Shown here: piece by piece, positions 18,741 to 31,218 of the stretch
How the letters are laid out: each line of letters starts with the position of its first letter
How positions within the stretch are numbered: the stretch's first letter is position 1
NCBI GenBank assembly: GCA_017871115.1
Contig: JAFCIZ010000006.1
Location: 2,480,001 to 2,544,000, forward strand
Source: Cunninghamella blakesleeana
Lineage: Eukaryota; Mucoromycota; Mucoromycetes; Mucorales; Cunninghamellaceae
DNA length: 64,000 bases
Direction of reading: 5' to 3'
Position numbers and translations under genes: made by a program
Notes under the pieces: generated by a model
Databases searched by the model: none
What the model was told of the DNA's origin: nothing
Seen by the model: only the letters and a program-made list of their open reading frames with translations

Positions 18741-20498
18741 TTATTTATATTTACCTGCGGCCCAACCATTATCTTTCAGGAAATCTTCAATTGCTTCACG
18801 TAATGATAAGTTTGGTACAAGCTGACTTTCAGTACAAGGTTTTCTAGTAATAGGATCAAAATGACCATTTCTTGCAAAATGGTCAAGTAAAGATTGTCTT
18901 TCATATGTAATACCGTCTAATATTTTGTAAATAAAATAAAAATAAAATAAATGTATCACTATTCTTATTCTTATTATTTAGAATGATCATCACCACCACC
19001 AAATCTATATCGCTAATTATATTTACCAGGAGTAAACACAGGATCAATCATCATATTAAATGATATCTTATCTAAATAAGCATCTGGAATTTCACGTTTC
19101 ATAAGGTTTTTTTCAGAATGTTCAAATACCGTTTGGACAGCTGAGAGTTTTTCATCCTGAATAAATGAATGTATAATAATAATAGTTATAATAATAATAA
19201 TAGTAAAAATAATACCAATGGTATGTTTATCATCGTCATTCTGTATTTTTATCACTGCATATATTTATATATATTTACCATATTATATTTGATTTCTTCT
19301 ATTTTTTCTTGATCATTTTCATCAACTTCATTTAGTTGTTGCGTATAATCCTTGACCACCAATTGTTTAACATAGTGTAATAATTCACTTTCTTTTTCTA
19401 TTCTTATAATTTCGTCATCATCCCACTTCTTTTTTCGAGCTAATAATAATGCTTGTAAAATATCATTGATATATTTGACCTTTTGCTTGCTTCCTAATTG
19501 ATATGCTATTTTTAATTTGGCTAAGGCTATATATAAAGCAATAAAACATCGAAATAGGTAAAAAAAAAGCGTTACAATTTTCATTCCATATCATTTCGTT
19601 ATTACTCATTATTTATTTTAATTATTTTACCTTCAGTATGTTGTTTTTTTTCTATGAGAGCTTTTCCTAACTAGAATTCATTTTTAATTAGGTATACAAA
19701 TAAATAAAAAAAAAAAAATAACGTTAGGGTTTTTTCCCTTTTCTGGAACCTACTATCTATATTATATAAACATATATTTTCATTCTAAGCTGACAAATAC
19801 GATTGCTTACAAAATAATAAGCTTTCACTATTTTGATAATAAAAATAAAATATAATAAAATAAGATAAAGCAATATTAAGTACTAATTTCCTCACTTTAT
19901 CTTTATAATTTTTCTTTATTTTTCTCTCTTTTTATATTTATTTATATTATTTATATTATTATTTCCCTTACCAGCCATATCGTCTAAATCTATTGCTTTA
20001 CGGCTATCGTTAATAACTTGGTCATATTTATGTAACTATATTATTATTTTATTGTTGTTTATAACTTATTAGTTAGAAATATATATACATATATATATGA
20101 AAAATAGTATTACTATTATTATTGTTATTATCATTATTTCATTTATGACATTTATTCTTTATATGATACTTGCTTTTGAAAGGCATACTGCTCGATTGGT
20201 ATAGTAAACAGGTTGAGTTGAATCTTTTATCTAAGACATCATAGTTAATATAAAATATATTAGTATTAATAATAAATAAAACTATTTTATATATATGCCA
20301 TATTTTTTAAAATAAAATAGCTTACAATAGCTGTAGAATATTCTTTTATAGCATCTTCGTATCGATGTTCTGAAAATAGCTTGTTACCTATCAAAAATAA
20401 AATAATGCATATTGGTATATTTTTATAAATAAAGATAAATAAAAGTATATATTCTATTTACCAAGTGCTTTATGTAACTCAGCATCAGCGTTCACCAT
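18741..20498 (-). CDS. CHIP/STUB1-type TPR and U-box ubiquitin ligase
   Basis: CHIP joins Hsp70/Hsp90 through its TPR domain and ubiquitinates clients through its U-box. The spliced product is 276 aa from nine exons: 20462-20498, 20326-20387, 20174-20230, 19972-20035, 19811-19827, 19631-19670, 19279-19526, 19027-19156 and 18741-18916. TPRs read GNKLFSEHRYEDAIKEYSTA, VYYTNRAVCLSKLHKYDQVI and VKAYYFLGKALIEKKQHTEA. A helical linker follows, then the U-box: REIPDAYLDKISFNMMIDPV, DGITYERQSLLDHF and GHFDPITRKPCTESQLVPNL. The length is close to animal CHIP (about 300 aa). Exon 5 is only 17 nt and intron 3 has a GC donor. Without both, the TPR frame breaks. Confidence 0.93.
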
Positions 20499-20941
20499 TA
20501 ATATAAATAATAAAAAACAAATTAATGAATGAAAGAAGAAAAAAAAAGAAAAAAATTGAGGCACGTTGAAGGTTTTTAAGGTTTTGGCCTGTTTTCGAAT
20601 TCGGGGATTAAATATTTTTTCGCCCTGAAAAAAGAGACAATGAATGAAACAGTTATCGATATTAAAAAATGAATATTTAATAAAGATGCAAAAATATTAA
20701 AATGTGTATGAATTATATATATATATATATTTCCAAATAAAAAATTAATGCTATTCATTTTTTTATTGTAAGAATTTTTTAAAAGAGAGCCGGAACTTGA
20801 AAAATGCTTGTAGAAAAAAGGAAATAAAAAAGTAAAATGGAAATCTTATTTTCTCTTTCTTCTTTTTTCTTTTTTCTTTCACTTTATCTTTTTTTTTTAT
20901 TGTTATTACTATTTACTTTGTTATTCAATTAATAACCTTAT
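20499..20941. promoter_or_regulatory. Shared divergent promoter region, CHIP and epsin
   Basis: This is a 443-bp interval between two divergent starts. It holds an (AT)n run near 20716 and TTTTCTTTT pyrimidine tracts near 20850-20900. No specific operator is recognised. Confidence 0.5.
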
Positions 20942-22699
20942 ATGACTGGAAGAGTTGTCCGAAGTTTGTAAAGCTTTTTAGTTTTTTTTTTAATCCATCG
21001 CGAAAATGAATAAATAAAAATATTTATATTATAATATCATTCTAGTTTACCTATTTATAATATCTATCTATCTATTGTACCCATTTTTTTTTAATAGAAA
21101 AAACTATGCCAAAGGGTTCAGTGATGCACAAATAAAAGTAAGAAAGGCCACGTCTAATGATGCTTGGGGACCAAGTGGAAAGTTGATGAATGAAATTGCT
21201 CAGTTAACAAACAAACCGTAAGTATCTTCATATATAATTATATACTGGAGGAAGGATATATATAAAAGGAGGGGAGGGGGATAACAGAAGAAATAGGAGA
21301 AGAGTGTTTTTATAATAACCCATATATATTATCATCATTATTATTTGTTATATTCTTTATTTTAGTCACGATTTTATTGAAATAATGGATATGATTGATA
21401 AAAGATTAAATGATAAAGGGAAAAACTGGAGACATGTATTTAAGGTAGTAGAGATGGAATAGATTTATTATTAAAAAAAGAAGAATAAATAAAGAATAAA
21501 TCATTAATTTATATGAATATATTCTTCTTATTATGAAAGGCTTTATTATTGCTAGATTACTGTTTACATGTCGGATCGGAAAATGTAGTATCTTATGCCA
21601 AAGAAAACCTTTATGTTATAAAAACATTGAAAGAATTTCAACATATAGACGAGATTGGAAATGATGTTGGTACTAATGGTAAATATAATATAATATCATT
21701 TTTTTTACTGACTATTTTCACGTTTATATGTATTTTATTCATTATTCATTATATATATATTTAAAAAAGTTAGACGAAAAGCAAATGATATTGTAAATCT
21801 TCTACAAGACACTAATCGATTAAAGGAGCAAAGAAAAAAAAGAAAAGAAATACGTGATAAAATAGCAAATGTTAGTGATTATATTAATGAAGTTGCATCA
21901 ACAGCAAACGATAATAATACTGATATGACGAAAAATAATGATGATGAAAATGGTACAGATTATTATAGTGAATTAAAATTTGCATTAAAAGAGAGCAAAC
22001 GATTGGCTGCTGAAGAAGAACAAAAAAGAAAACAAGGGTAAAATATAATTATATGTAGATATATATAAATATGAAATTAAAATAAAAGAATGAATGATAT
22101 TTATGAATCAAATGAATATATTTATGATTATAATTATGTATATTAGAGAGGATGATGATCTTGCTATAGCTATCAAACTAAGTGAACAAGAGAATTTAAA
22201 AAATGATAAAGAAACTCAATTACAACACCAACAGCATACGGATAATGGTCCACGGTTTAGTGCTATTTTTAACCCTTATTCTCAGTCACAACAAATACAA
22301 CAAGTAAATCAAGTTTCGAGAGTTTTGCAATATGATAATAATAATAATAATAATAATAATAGTAATAATATTCAGTTTCAATCAAAAAATAATCCATTTT
22401 TACAACAGCCATCTCAGTTAGATTTATTTAACGATAATGTACAGCAGCAACAATTATTTAATACGATTAATAAACAAAATCCTTTTTATTCTACTACTAC
22501 TAATACAAACAGTCAACAGATTACTTTACCATTTCAAACATCTCAAACTACTGGGTCATCTCGAAACCCTTTTACTCAACAAGCAAGTCATTCTACATCA
22601 TTATTTGATAATAATTTATTATCATTTAATAATAATAATGCTAATAATAATAATGTGTCAACCCTTGATCCATTTTCTACAACTATTATACAAAAATGA
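20942..22699 (+). CDS. Epsin (ENTH domain endocytic adaptor)
   Basis: Epsins bind PI(4,5)P2 and ubiquitinated cargo and recruit clathrin and EH-domain proteins. The product is 394 aa from six exons: 20942-20967, 21098-21217, 21366-21444, 21540-21678, 21770-22037 and 22147-22699. The ENTH domain spans about residues 1-140 (MTGRVVRSLKNYAKGFSDAQ, KVRKATSNDAWGPSGKLM, ALLLLDYCLHVGSENVV, VRRKANDIVNLLQD). Two ubiquitin-interacting motifs follow (SELKFALKESKRLAAEE, EDDDLAIAIKLSEQE). The Gln/Asn-rich tail carries three NPF motifs (NPFLQQ, NPFYST, NPFTQQ) and a DPF near the end. The 26-nt first exon is inferred from frame and from the conserved ENTH N-terminus. Confidence 0.93.
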
Positions 22700-23700
22700 T
22701 CATATAAACCCATTTGTATCCTTACCATCTTTTATGGTAAACAGGTGGTAATAGAATAATAAAATAATAAAATATTAAAGTAATAAAAATATAAAAATAA
22801 AATGAAAAAGAGTTCGTGAATATAAACTAATTGTTATGTACATGTTATTTTTTATATTTTTTTTGGATAATCAAAGGAAGTAGTTATCCAAGTTAATGCA
22901 GATACAAATCCGCTGATTGGTCCAAAGTAAATAAAATAAAAAAGATCTTGATACTGCAATTTTTTTTTATTTTGCCAAATATTTTTATTTTCCCTTATAT
23001 ATATTTATACCCTACCCTTTTTTTTTAATTAATATTTAGTTTAGATAAATTTCTTTTTTGTTTTAATATTAATATATTTATAATTTTTTATTTATTTTAT
23101 ATTTTTTAAAGTTAAAAAATTAAGTTTCCTTAAGTATATAAAAAAATTGATATTTATCTTTCTTTTTCGCATGATTGAATAAAATATAATTCAAAACTGA
23201 GTGAATAAACAATCGTTTTTATTTATTTTCGTATTATATTATTAGTAAAAAAAAAATTCTCCTGATCTCTTACTTTTATTAGGTTAAAGTTATACATATA
23301 AAGTAACATAGCCTTTTTATCTTTTTCTATTTAGCAAGCTTTTTTTTTTATTTTTATTTTTTGAAATTTTTTCACCATTAATATTCAATTGTATTTTTTA
23401 AAATAAATAGTGCTGCGTTTTATTTAATAATAATAAAAATAATTATTATAATAAAAGGGAAATAAAGTAATTAACTTTTTTTTTTAAAAAAAAAATGGAA
23501 AGAGAGGGAGAGATTTTTTTAAAATGAGCAATTTATTTTAATAAATTTTTAAGCTTCATGTTTTTATACATATTAAATACGTTATAAATCAATATAAATA
23601 AAATCGTTGAAAAATGTAAATCCTTTTTTTTATTTTGCTTTTTTTTATTATTTCATTATAAAATATCTTTATTTATTTATTGTTTAACGGTAAAAAAATA
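22700..23700. other. Intergenic, no gene seen
   Basis: Very AT-rich DNA with poly(T) runs and (ATTT)n, upstream of the chitin deacetylase gene. No ORF or RNA gene is supported. Confidence 0.6.
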
Positions 23701-24709
23701 ATGTATCTTACTACTGTTATCCTAATTTTCACTAGTTTTTTAACAAATTTAGTATCAGCCATTCCTTTAACTAAAAGAGCACCTGCTACAGTGATTGAAT
23801 CTTGTTCAGTTCCTGGTACTTTTGCTTTAAGTTTTGATGATGGGCCTAATGCTTATACTTGGGAGCTTATTAAATATTTAAATCAAGAAAATATTAAAGC
23901 TACTTTTTTTATTAATGGCAATAATACAGTGTAAGTTAGTGAATGGTAGCAGTTGAAAAAAATGATTATTTAAATAATCAAATTAATATATATATATATA
24001 TATATGTATAGTGATGTTTCTACTGGTAGTACGAATACACCTGACGGAGAAAAAACGTATTTGGATCATATTCGTTTAATGCATGAACATGGCCATCAAG
24101 TTGCTAGTCATACAAACCACCATATTCATTTGGATGCTTCTAGTTCAGAAACCATACGATTAGAAATGAATCAGGTATCAGATATTATATATAGTGCCAT
24201 TCAACTTCGTCCAAGATATATGAGACCTCCTTATGGTGAAAGAAATGATAATACATTGGCTGTACTTGGTGAGTTGAAATATCAGTAAGTAATATGTATC
24301 TGTAATTATAATAAAAATAATAGTAATGATAATAAGATACAGTAAAATAATTAATTAATTTAAATTAAAAAATGAATTAAAAATATAAATTATTATTAAG
24401 TTTGTCATTTTTTTTTTTTAAAAAAATAAACAAATAACTGATTTATTTAGAGTAATTACCTGGGATGTAGACCCAAATGATTATAATCAAACAATACCGT
24501 ATCAAACAAAGCAGTCAACTGTGTCAGCTAGTTTAGATCAAGAGCAGAATACGCCACCCACTAGCTCCCATATTATTTTAATGCATGATATACACCAACA
24601 GACAGTCCAAGAGTTAACTCCCTTTGTGATCGAAAAAGTGCGTGCTAAAGGTTATAAATTTACTACTGTCGCTGAATGTTTAAATGATTCTAATCCATAT
24701 ACTACGTAA
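23701..24709 (+). CDS. Secreted chitin deacetylase (polysaccharide deacetylase, CE4)
   Basis: It removes acetyl groups from chitin to give chitosan in the cell wall. The product is 253 aa from three exons: 23701-23930, 24012-24284 and 24451-24709. A signal peptide is clear (MYLTTVILIFTSFLTNLVSA), followed by a dibasic KR site. All five CE4 motifs are visible: FALSFDDGP (catalytic base and metal Asp), ASHTNHHIHL (metal His pair), RPRYMRPPYGE, VITWDVDPNDYN and HIILMHDIH with the catalytic His. There is no GPI signal or membrane anchor at the C-terminus. ATG at 23701 is chosen because the signal peptide begins there. Confidence 0.93.
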
Positions 24710-25846
24710 TATATATTATTATTATAATTATTAGTCTCATTGCTTTTATATTGTTCAAGTTTATATCCATTCTTTGTCTTTATCTTTATCTTCTTTTATT
24801 TATTATTTTTAGAAATAAATTATATGTATATTATTAATATTATTACTTTTTTTTTTTTAAAATATATATATATATATATTACCTTTTATACCTAACAAAA
24901 AAAAATCAGTTACTTGTATTGAACAATTAAAAGAGTAAAAGTATTTGTGCTAGAGTTTTCCTTTTTGACCAATTATCTAAATCAATTCAATTATTCTTGA
25001 TGTGTTTTAGACGGAGTAGAAGTCTTTTATTTTTATTAGTTTATATTGAATCCTTCATCTTTTCATAAAAAATTCAACTTTAACAAAGAATTGATTCAAT
25101 TCAATGCATATGTATTATTACTGCTGAAGTTTACATATTATATGTAAATAAATATGTTATTTTTTAAATTCTAGTATATTGTCGGTATTGTTATTTTTCA
25201 ACCGTTCTATAAGAATGGCAAAAAAAAAAGCAAAAATAAATAAATAAACATATTATGATTTATTATTTTTAGTATTAACCGGGTCATATCATTATAAGTT
25301 CTTTGGTTTATCTTTAATATATAATAGGTTTCAGTATTTTTTAAGAAAGAAAAAAATTGTTGAAAAAGGAAAAAAAAAATAGCGTCGTTTAAATTTTTTT
25401 GATCTCTTTTTTCTTCTAAAAAATACAAAGTTTAAACAAGTATTAATCGTATTAACGATAGTCGTTCTTAATTGAAATAATATACTTACATTTTAATATT
25501 GTATACAAATTAATTAGTATCAAGCGCTAGCGCAATGATGACACAATAAACAAAAGTATTATTAATATATATATATATAAATTTTTCATGCATTAAAACG
25601 TGGAATGACTCGGAGTCTTTATTAAACCAATCATTAAAAGGGGAAAAATTTTATAATAATATAACCGAAAGACATTTTATATTCATTGCGTTTAGTACCT
25701 TTAATGGTGTCAATGAATTAATGGTAGATTATTAATCAAAGTAACTTGAAGAAATATATTTAAATAGCAAGTGTCTAAGCTTTCTATTTTTATTTTTTTT
25801 AGAATAAATAAATAATAGATATTATTATTATTATTATTAAATAGAA
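24710..25846. other. Intergenic, no gene seen
   Basis: AT-rich with (AT)n runs near 24861-24879 and 25566-25579 and no convincing coding sequence. It ends with an ATT microsatellite (25821-25840) just before the next start codon. Confidence 0.55.
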
Positions 25847-26422
25847 ATGAGTGAAGAAGCTCTTATTGTTGTTGACGTCCAAAATGATTATTTCCCTGGG
25901 GGGAATTTCCCAATTAATGAACCTATTGAAATAGCCAAAGCCTGTGCACAATTGATTAAGAAATTTAGAGATGAAAAAAAGGAAGTGATTTTTGTTCAAC
26001 ATATTGTAAAAGATGAACTTAAGGAAGCCTATCCCTTTTTTTTAAAAGGTTCCAAAGGTGCTGAAATTCATGATCTTGTCAAACCTCTTCCAACTGAAAA
26101 AACTATTACCAAGTATGAAACAAGTTCATTTGTTCGTACACAATTAAAAGAATATCTTTCAAGTAAAAAAATCAAGAAATTAATTGTCGTTGGTATGATG
26201 ATTCATAATTGTGTAAATGCTACTGTTTATTCTGGTGTAGATGAAGGTTTTTCTTGTATTGTTGTTGAAGAAGCTGTTAATACTTTTGATCAAAAATTAG
26301 GTGATAAAGTCATTAGCGCAAAACAAATCAAAGAATCTTTTCTTGCTGGTATACAATTTGCTTATGCTAATGTTTATAAATTAGATGAAGTTTTAAATAA
26401 TAATTATGAATATAGAGGATAA
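25847..26422 (+). CDS. Isochorismatase-like cysteine hydrolase
   Basis: This single-exon 191-aa protein belongs to the nicotinamidase/isochorismatase superfamily. The catalytic Asp lies in ALIVVDVQNDYFPGG, the catalytic Lys in TITKYETSSF, and the nucleophile Cys in VVGMMIHNCVNATV. The non-prolyl cis-peptide region precedes that Cys as usual. Substrate is uncertain: FPGG after the first motif is also seen in nicotinamidases. The metal-binding DxHxxxH of true nicotinamidases is not obvious (only QHIVKDELKEAYPF), so a general cysteine hydrolase is the safer call. No targeting signal is visible. Confidence 0.88.
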   Translation: MSEEALIVVDVQNDYFPGGNFPINEPIEIAKACAQLIKKFRDEKKEVIFVQHIVKDELKEAYPFFLKGSKGAEIHDLVKPLPTEKTITKYETSSFVRTQLKEYLSSKKIKKLIVVGMMIHNCVNATVYSGVDEGFSCIVVEEAVNTFDQKLGDKVISAKQIKESFLAGIQFAYANVYKLDEVLNNNYEYRG

Positions 26423-28770
26423 ATAAATATTATTATTATATCTCTAGAAAGAGAATAAATTAACTGTTTTTATTTTTCATTTTATGTATCTTTGTTTTTT
26501 ATTATAAATATATCTTTTTTTGAACTATCAAGTATTAAAAATGATTATGAAAAAAAAAAAAAAAATAACATGTATAATTACAATACAATGTAAATTTTAT
26601 TTTTGATAAATATATATTTAAATGATAAGGTGGCGATGATTAAATCTTAAATCTACTTTTGCCTATTTCAGGCATTTTGTTTATTTTAGTATGAATGAAG
26701 AAAGATTTATTAAAGTTACCAATTTGTATAGATTTAAGTTATCTATAAACTAGGTGTAAAATATAGCTTCTTTTTCATACTTGTTAATCGGTACTATATT
26801 ATTAGTAATTTTCTAAATAAATTTTCTAAAAACTTTTATTTAGAGCGCTGAGTGAAACTTTATTATTATATATTATTTTGATTGACGCTTTACTAATAAT
26901 CACTTTTGCAAACTGTTGGAGCATAGTGTGAACCGCGTTGTTCTAATTACGAGAACTATTTCAGGTAATTCATAATTCATAAACATAATTAAAATAAAAA
27001 ATATATAGGTTGAGAAGAAGAAAGGGAAACGAAAAAAATAGCCCGCCTTATTTAAATTTTTTTTGAACGTTTTTAACCTTAAGGTACCTCCAGTTTTTTT
27101 CAAGTTTATTTTTTCTGTAAAACGCTTGATTTTTAAAATGAAGAAATATGGATATATACTTAAATTTATATATAACAATATTTTATAAAATTATATAATA
27201 TCAAAAAAGTAGAGAGCCACAAAATATTAAGTATAAACATGGTATTTATTAATTAAAATATGAAAATAAAATTAGGTGAGGAATAAGAGAGGCTATCTTG
27301 ACAGTCGACTAAAAATATATTTTTTTCTTTTTGCTCCTTTTCACCATAAAAGTGTTTTATATTAGGACGAGAAATGCCATCGGTAATGAAGAAGTGGATG
27401 ATGGAGGATATCCTTTTGGACAGGATGGATAGTCATACAAAAAAAAAAAAAGATTTAATTAACTTTTATTTATTCTTTTAAAAGGGAATATTGCATCTAA
27501 ATAATGCTATTTTGATTTCTAATATATGTAATTGCTATTTTTCCTTTGTATTATCTATTAATATATTCAAAATTCTTCCAATATTTTTCTATCTACTCAC
27601 CATTTCAGAGTGATATTTGTATTTAGTTTTTTATAAAATATTCAAAAATAAAAATAAAAATAAATAATCATGATTATATCTAATCTTAGTTATAAAATTA
27701 GTATACAAACGTATAAACTATATATTTATATATATATGTATAAATATTGTATTTTATATATTTAAATTGTATGTATATGTATTACCATTTTGCATAATTC
27801 AATAAATACATAAAAAAAAGCTTGTGTTATTTTATACTTATCAGATTTTTTTTTCGGGGTGACTGAGTTTTACAAAATATATTATGGTCATGTTGAATAT
27901 AAATGTATACACTTTGTTACAAAATGATTTGGAGCATTGATCCCATAAAATGAATATAATTGGTAAATATTATTACTGGTCAAAACGCTTATCTTGCTCA
28001 TCTTTCTTTCTCACTTTTTTTTTTTTTTTTTACTCAATCAGTTGAAAAGGCTAATGTATATATATAGATATATATATATATATATTTATATAAAGGATGG
28101 AAACTTTAAATAATGATATCCAGATATAATTGATAAAAAAAAAGTTTGTTTGTTAATTAGAACTGAGATTCTGGATTCATTTCTAAAAACAATTTTTTTT
28201 CCTTCCCCAAATCGGAACTTATATATTCTCCCACACTGAAAAAAGCGGGGGACCGAAAACAACTTTGATTTGCTAGAGCCAGACAAAATATTTAGAAAAA
28301 AGAATATTTTAAATGATGATTATATTTAGAAAATGTTTCTTTTTTATTAACGAAAAAAAAATAAAATAAGATAGGATAAGTTTTATATATATAATATGTG
28401 TATTTATATATATATATATATATATGATTATGGTATAGATATAATCATTAATTAAAAAAAATAAGATTTTTAGTTATCTAATCATGTCAATCATTTTTAT
28501 TACTATCCATGTTTCCATTAATCAAAATCCGGATCTCAATCTTGGTTGATAGTCGCATGTTTCACTATACAATTTTAGTAATTGAAAAAAAAAAAAGAGA
28601 AATGAGTTTTAATTTTTTTTTTTCTATCGCCAATTTTTTTTTTTTCTATCATATATAATTTTTCCTTTTATTTTTTTTAAACTTTCCTTTCTTACCAAGT
28701 TCATTTATTTTCTTTTTTCTTCCCACTTTTGCTTATATATAATAATAATAGTACTAAATACAATATCATC
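26423..28770. other. Long intergenic region, mostly featureless
   Basis: 2.3 kb of AT-rich DNA between two single-exon genes, with (AT)n near 27720-27740, 28056-28087 and 28410-28424. One small region of normal composition at 27361-27432 has a splice-acceptor-like TATTAG followed by a short open frame. No full gene can be supported. Confidence 0.5.
27367..27432 (+). other. Possible orphan terminal exon
   Basis: After TTTTATATTAGG an open frame reads TRNAIGNEEVDDGGYPFGQD followed by Gly and TAG. Composition and acidic content differ from the flanks and look exon-like. I find no upstream exon to join it to, so it may be chance, a gene relic or part of an unrecognised transcript. Confidence 0.2.
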
Positions 28771-30390
28771 ATGTCTTTTACAATATTCCCAAGACACGCA
28801 AAATATGGTGGTTCAAGTTGGAATCGGCAAGTCGTATTAAATAAATCTACAACACTGGATAACAATGAAGGTGAAAGAAGAGAAAATAGTATGAACAATG
28901 ATATCAGTGATATGACAGAAGCGCAAAACAACGCTTTAGATCAAAGACGATCTATGAGAATAGAATTAGATGATTCTTTATTTGAAAGTTTACAAAAAGA
29001 AACGGGACATGACCGGTTAACCAAAGATAACTATACAGCTATGACTACGGCAACAGCAGCAGCAGCAGCAGCAGCCCTTCAAGAAGCTATCATTACCAAC
29101 CAACCTACCACTACACTTCGCAAATTAAAATCCTCGCTTAAAATTTCTACTTCAAGACAAGTGGCTTCTGAGCCTTCTTCACCAAAACATTATCATCAAC
29201 AAAAAAGTGTTAAATTTGATCCTGTTTATTTGGAACGTATCTGTTTTTTTGAAGGAAGCCATTCACCTAATGAAATTCAACGATTGGATGAAAAAAACAC
29301 CTATCCTCTTTTTAAAATAAAATATTCTTCTCATTGGCCAGCCCATCTTCCTACTTCTAAGTTATTATATCAATCACAAAAAAATGTTCACTTGATGAAA
29401 AAATCATTAAAAGTATTAGAAGGCGGTACATGTTTAGGTGGCCAAGTCGCAGTGAAAAATATAGGGTTTGAAAAAAATGTGGAAATTCGTTATACTTTGG
29501 ATGGTTGGCAAACCGTAGACAATGTACAAGCCCAGTTTCAATATAGTAAAGGTAATCAATTGGATATTTTCTCTTTTGACTTAAACATTGAGCCTGGTAT
29601 GGAAGATCGTGGGTCAATTCGTTGTACGGTAGATATGGCAGTAAGGTATACAGTGAAATCAACCCATCACGGTTCACAGCAGCAAGAGGATGAATTTTGG
29701 GACAACAATAATGGTTATAATTATCAAATACAAATTGTGGAAAATAATGATCATCAGCAACAACACCATCATCAACTTGCTGAAAATACCGTATCATCAC
29801 CATTATCTCAAAAGGAACAAAATGATAATCATGATCAAGATATATTGGATAATAATGATAATAAACAACAGAATCAAAAAGAAAGTAGTAAGGATGGTGT
29901 AAAAGATGAGGATGATGAAGATGATACGATCATTCAAAAGCCAGTAATAAAGACAATGAAGTCGCCATCTTTAAATCGTTATGATTTTAGCCAATCTTTA
30001 CAGAAAGCAAAAAAACAATCAAAAACTTCCTCTCCCTCTATACCATCTTCTACGTCATTACCAAATATGCCTATAACAACATCGGCAACTGATGTATCAC
30101 CTATTCCTATTCAAAGATTCCATCGATTATCATTAAAGCCAACTTTTGAAGAACATATTCCTTTATCTATTTCAAATTATTCAATCAATAATAGTACTGA
30201 AAGAAGGAAAGCTTATTCTGCACCTTCTTCTCCTCAGAATTCTTCTCTCCTTGACTTTTTTACTTCTCAACAACAACAGCAGCAAAATAGTGATACTTCT
30301 CTTCCACCCATTTCTTATACTGAATTAGTCAACAAGTATTGCTTTTATGGTTCACAAAATACTCAATCTTCTGCATTATCTATCCATTAA
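28771..30390 (+). CDS. CBM21 protein phosphatase 1 regulatory (glycogen-targeting) subunit
   Basis: Gac1/PPP1R3-type proteins bring protein phosphatase 1 to glycogen and so activate glycogen synthase. This is a single exon of 539 aa from ATG at 28771. An RVxF-type docking motif, KSVKFDPVYLERICFF, lies near residue 150. CBM21 follows: VAVKNIGFEKNVEIRYTLDG, WQTVDNVQAQF, FSFDLNIEP and a DEFWDNNNGYNYQI end, the WDNNxGxNY hallmark. The C-terminal half is low complexity (Gln/Asn/Asp, then Ser/Pro-rich) with SAPSSP-like sites that could be phosphorylated. A poly-Ala run encoded by GCA repeats lies near residue 100. Confidence 0.92.
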   Translation: MSFTIFPRHAKYGGSSWNRQVVLNKSTTLDNNEGERRENSMNNDISDMTEAQNNALDQRRSMRIELDDSLFESLQKETGHDRLTKDNYTAMTTATAAAAAAALQEAIITNQPTTTLRKLKSSLKISTSRQVASEPSSPKHYHQQKSVKFDPVYLERICFFEGSHSPNEIQRLDEKNTYPLFKIKYSSHWPAHLPTSKLLYQSQKNVHLMKKSLKVLEGGTCLGGQVAVKNIGFEKNVEIRYTLDGWQTVDNVQAQFQYSKGNQLDIFSFDLNIEPGMEDRGSIRCTVDMAVRYTVKSTHHGSQQQEDEFWDNNNGYNYQIQIVENNDHQQQHHHQLAENTVSSPLSQKEQNDNHDQDILDNNDNKQQNQKESSKDGVKDEDDEDDTIIQKPVIKTMKSPSLNRYDFSQSLQKAKKQSKTSSPSIPSSTSLPNMPITTSATDVSPIPIQRFHRLSLKPTFEEHIPLSISNYSINNSTERRKAYSAPSSPQNSSLLDFFTSQQQQQQNSDTSLPPISYTELVNKYCFYGSQNTQSSALSIH

Positions 30391-31218
30391 TCCGTGTCTA
30401 CGACATATATATAATATTATTTTTCTTCTCTTTCTTATCTCTTCACTACACCCCAAAAAAAGCAACTCATACCCCATCAATATATTTTTTTATTTTTCCT
30501 TTTTTAACTAGCATTCCTCATCATTCACTTTATTTTTTTTTTTTTTGTTTTTTTTTTTTTCTTACATTATTCAAAAAGTTTGACATATATAAAAAAAGTT
30601 TTAATAATATATATAATAAATATATATAAAAGTCTTTACTTTTAAAAAATATGATTAATAATTTATTTTTAATAATCATAATTCCACCAAAAATAGATAT
30701 AAATTGAAGTGTAATAAATAAAAAAGAATATAATATATATATAAATGTAAATGGGATAAATTTATATAAAATCAATACCATATGTAAAAGATGAATATAA
30801 ATTTATCATTTACAAAAATTATCGAATAAAAAAAGAGAAAAAGAACCCCTCTTCCTCTCTAAAACCCACCTTTTTATAAACAAATATATTTTTTGATTCC
30901 AGAACTTGAATATTGGAGGGGGAAGAAACAAAAAAAAGTATTTTTTTTTAAAAAAAAGCAATATACCCTTTCCAGTTTTTTTATTTAAAGATATGCCATA
31001 TAGTATAGTATGATAATGATTAGTATTGTGAAAAAAAATAAAATAGATCGAATGTCGTATGAGACCGTAAAAAAAAGAAAAAAACAATAGTAATGTAAGA
31101 CAGACCAAAATATGCAAAAAAAGGAATAGGGCAATTAAATTTTAAAAGTCATTTTTTTATAAAAATATAAAATCAAAAAATCAAAAATAATACATATATT
31201 CTTTTTTCCTTTTGTTTT
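30391..31218. other. Convergent 3' intergenic region
   Basis: T-rich then A-rich DNA between two converging genes. Apparent open frames are homopolymer-driven. Confidence 0.6.

Noticed and set aside
25799..26002. Minus-strand frame opposite the hydrolase start
   Set aside because: The plus-strand frame carries the conserved catalytic Asp motif here; the opposite frame is a shadow.
30339..30629. Phe/Tyr/Leu-rich frame after the CBM21 gene
   Set aside because: It is T-homopolymer DNA in a 3' flank with no conserved features.
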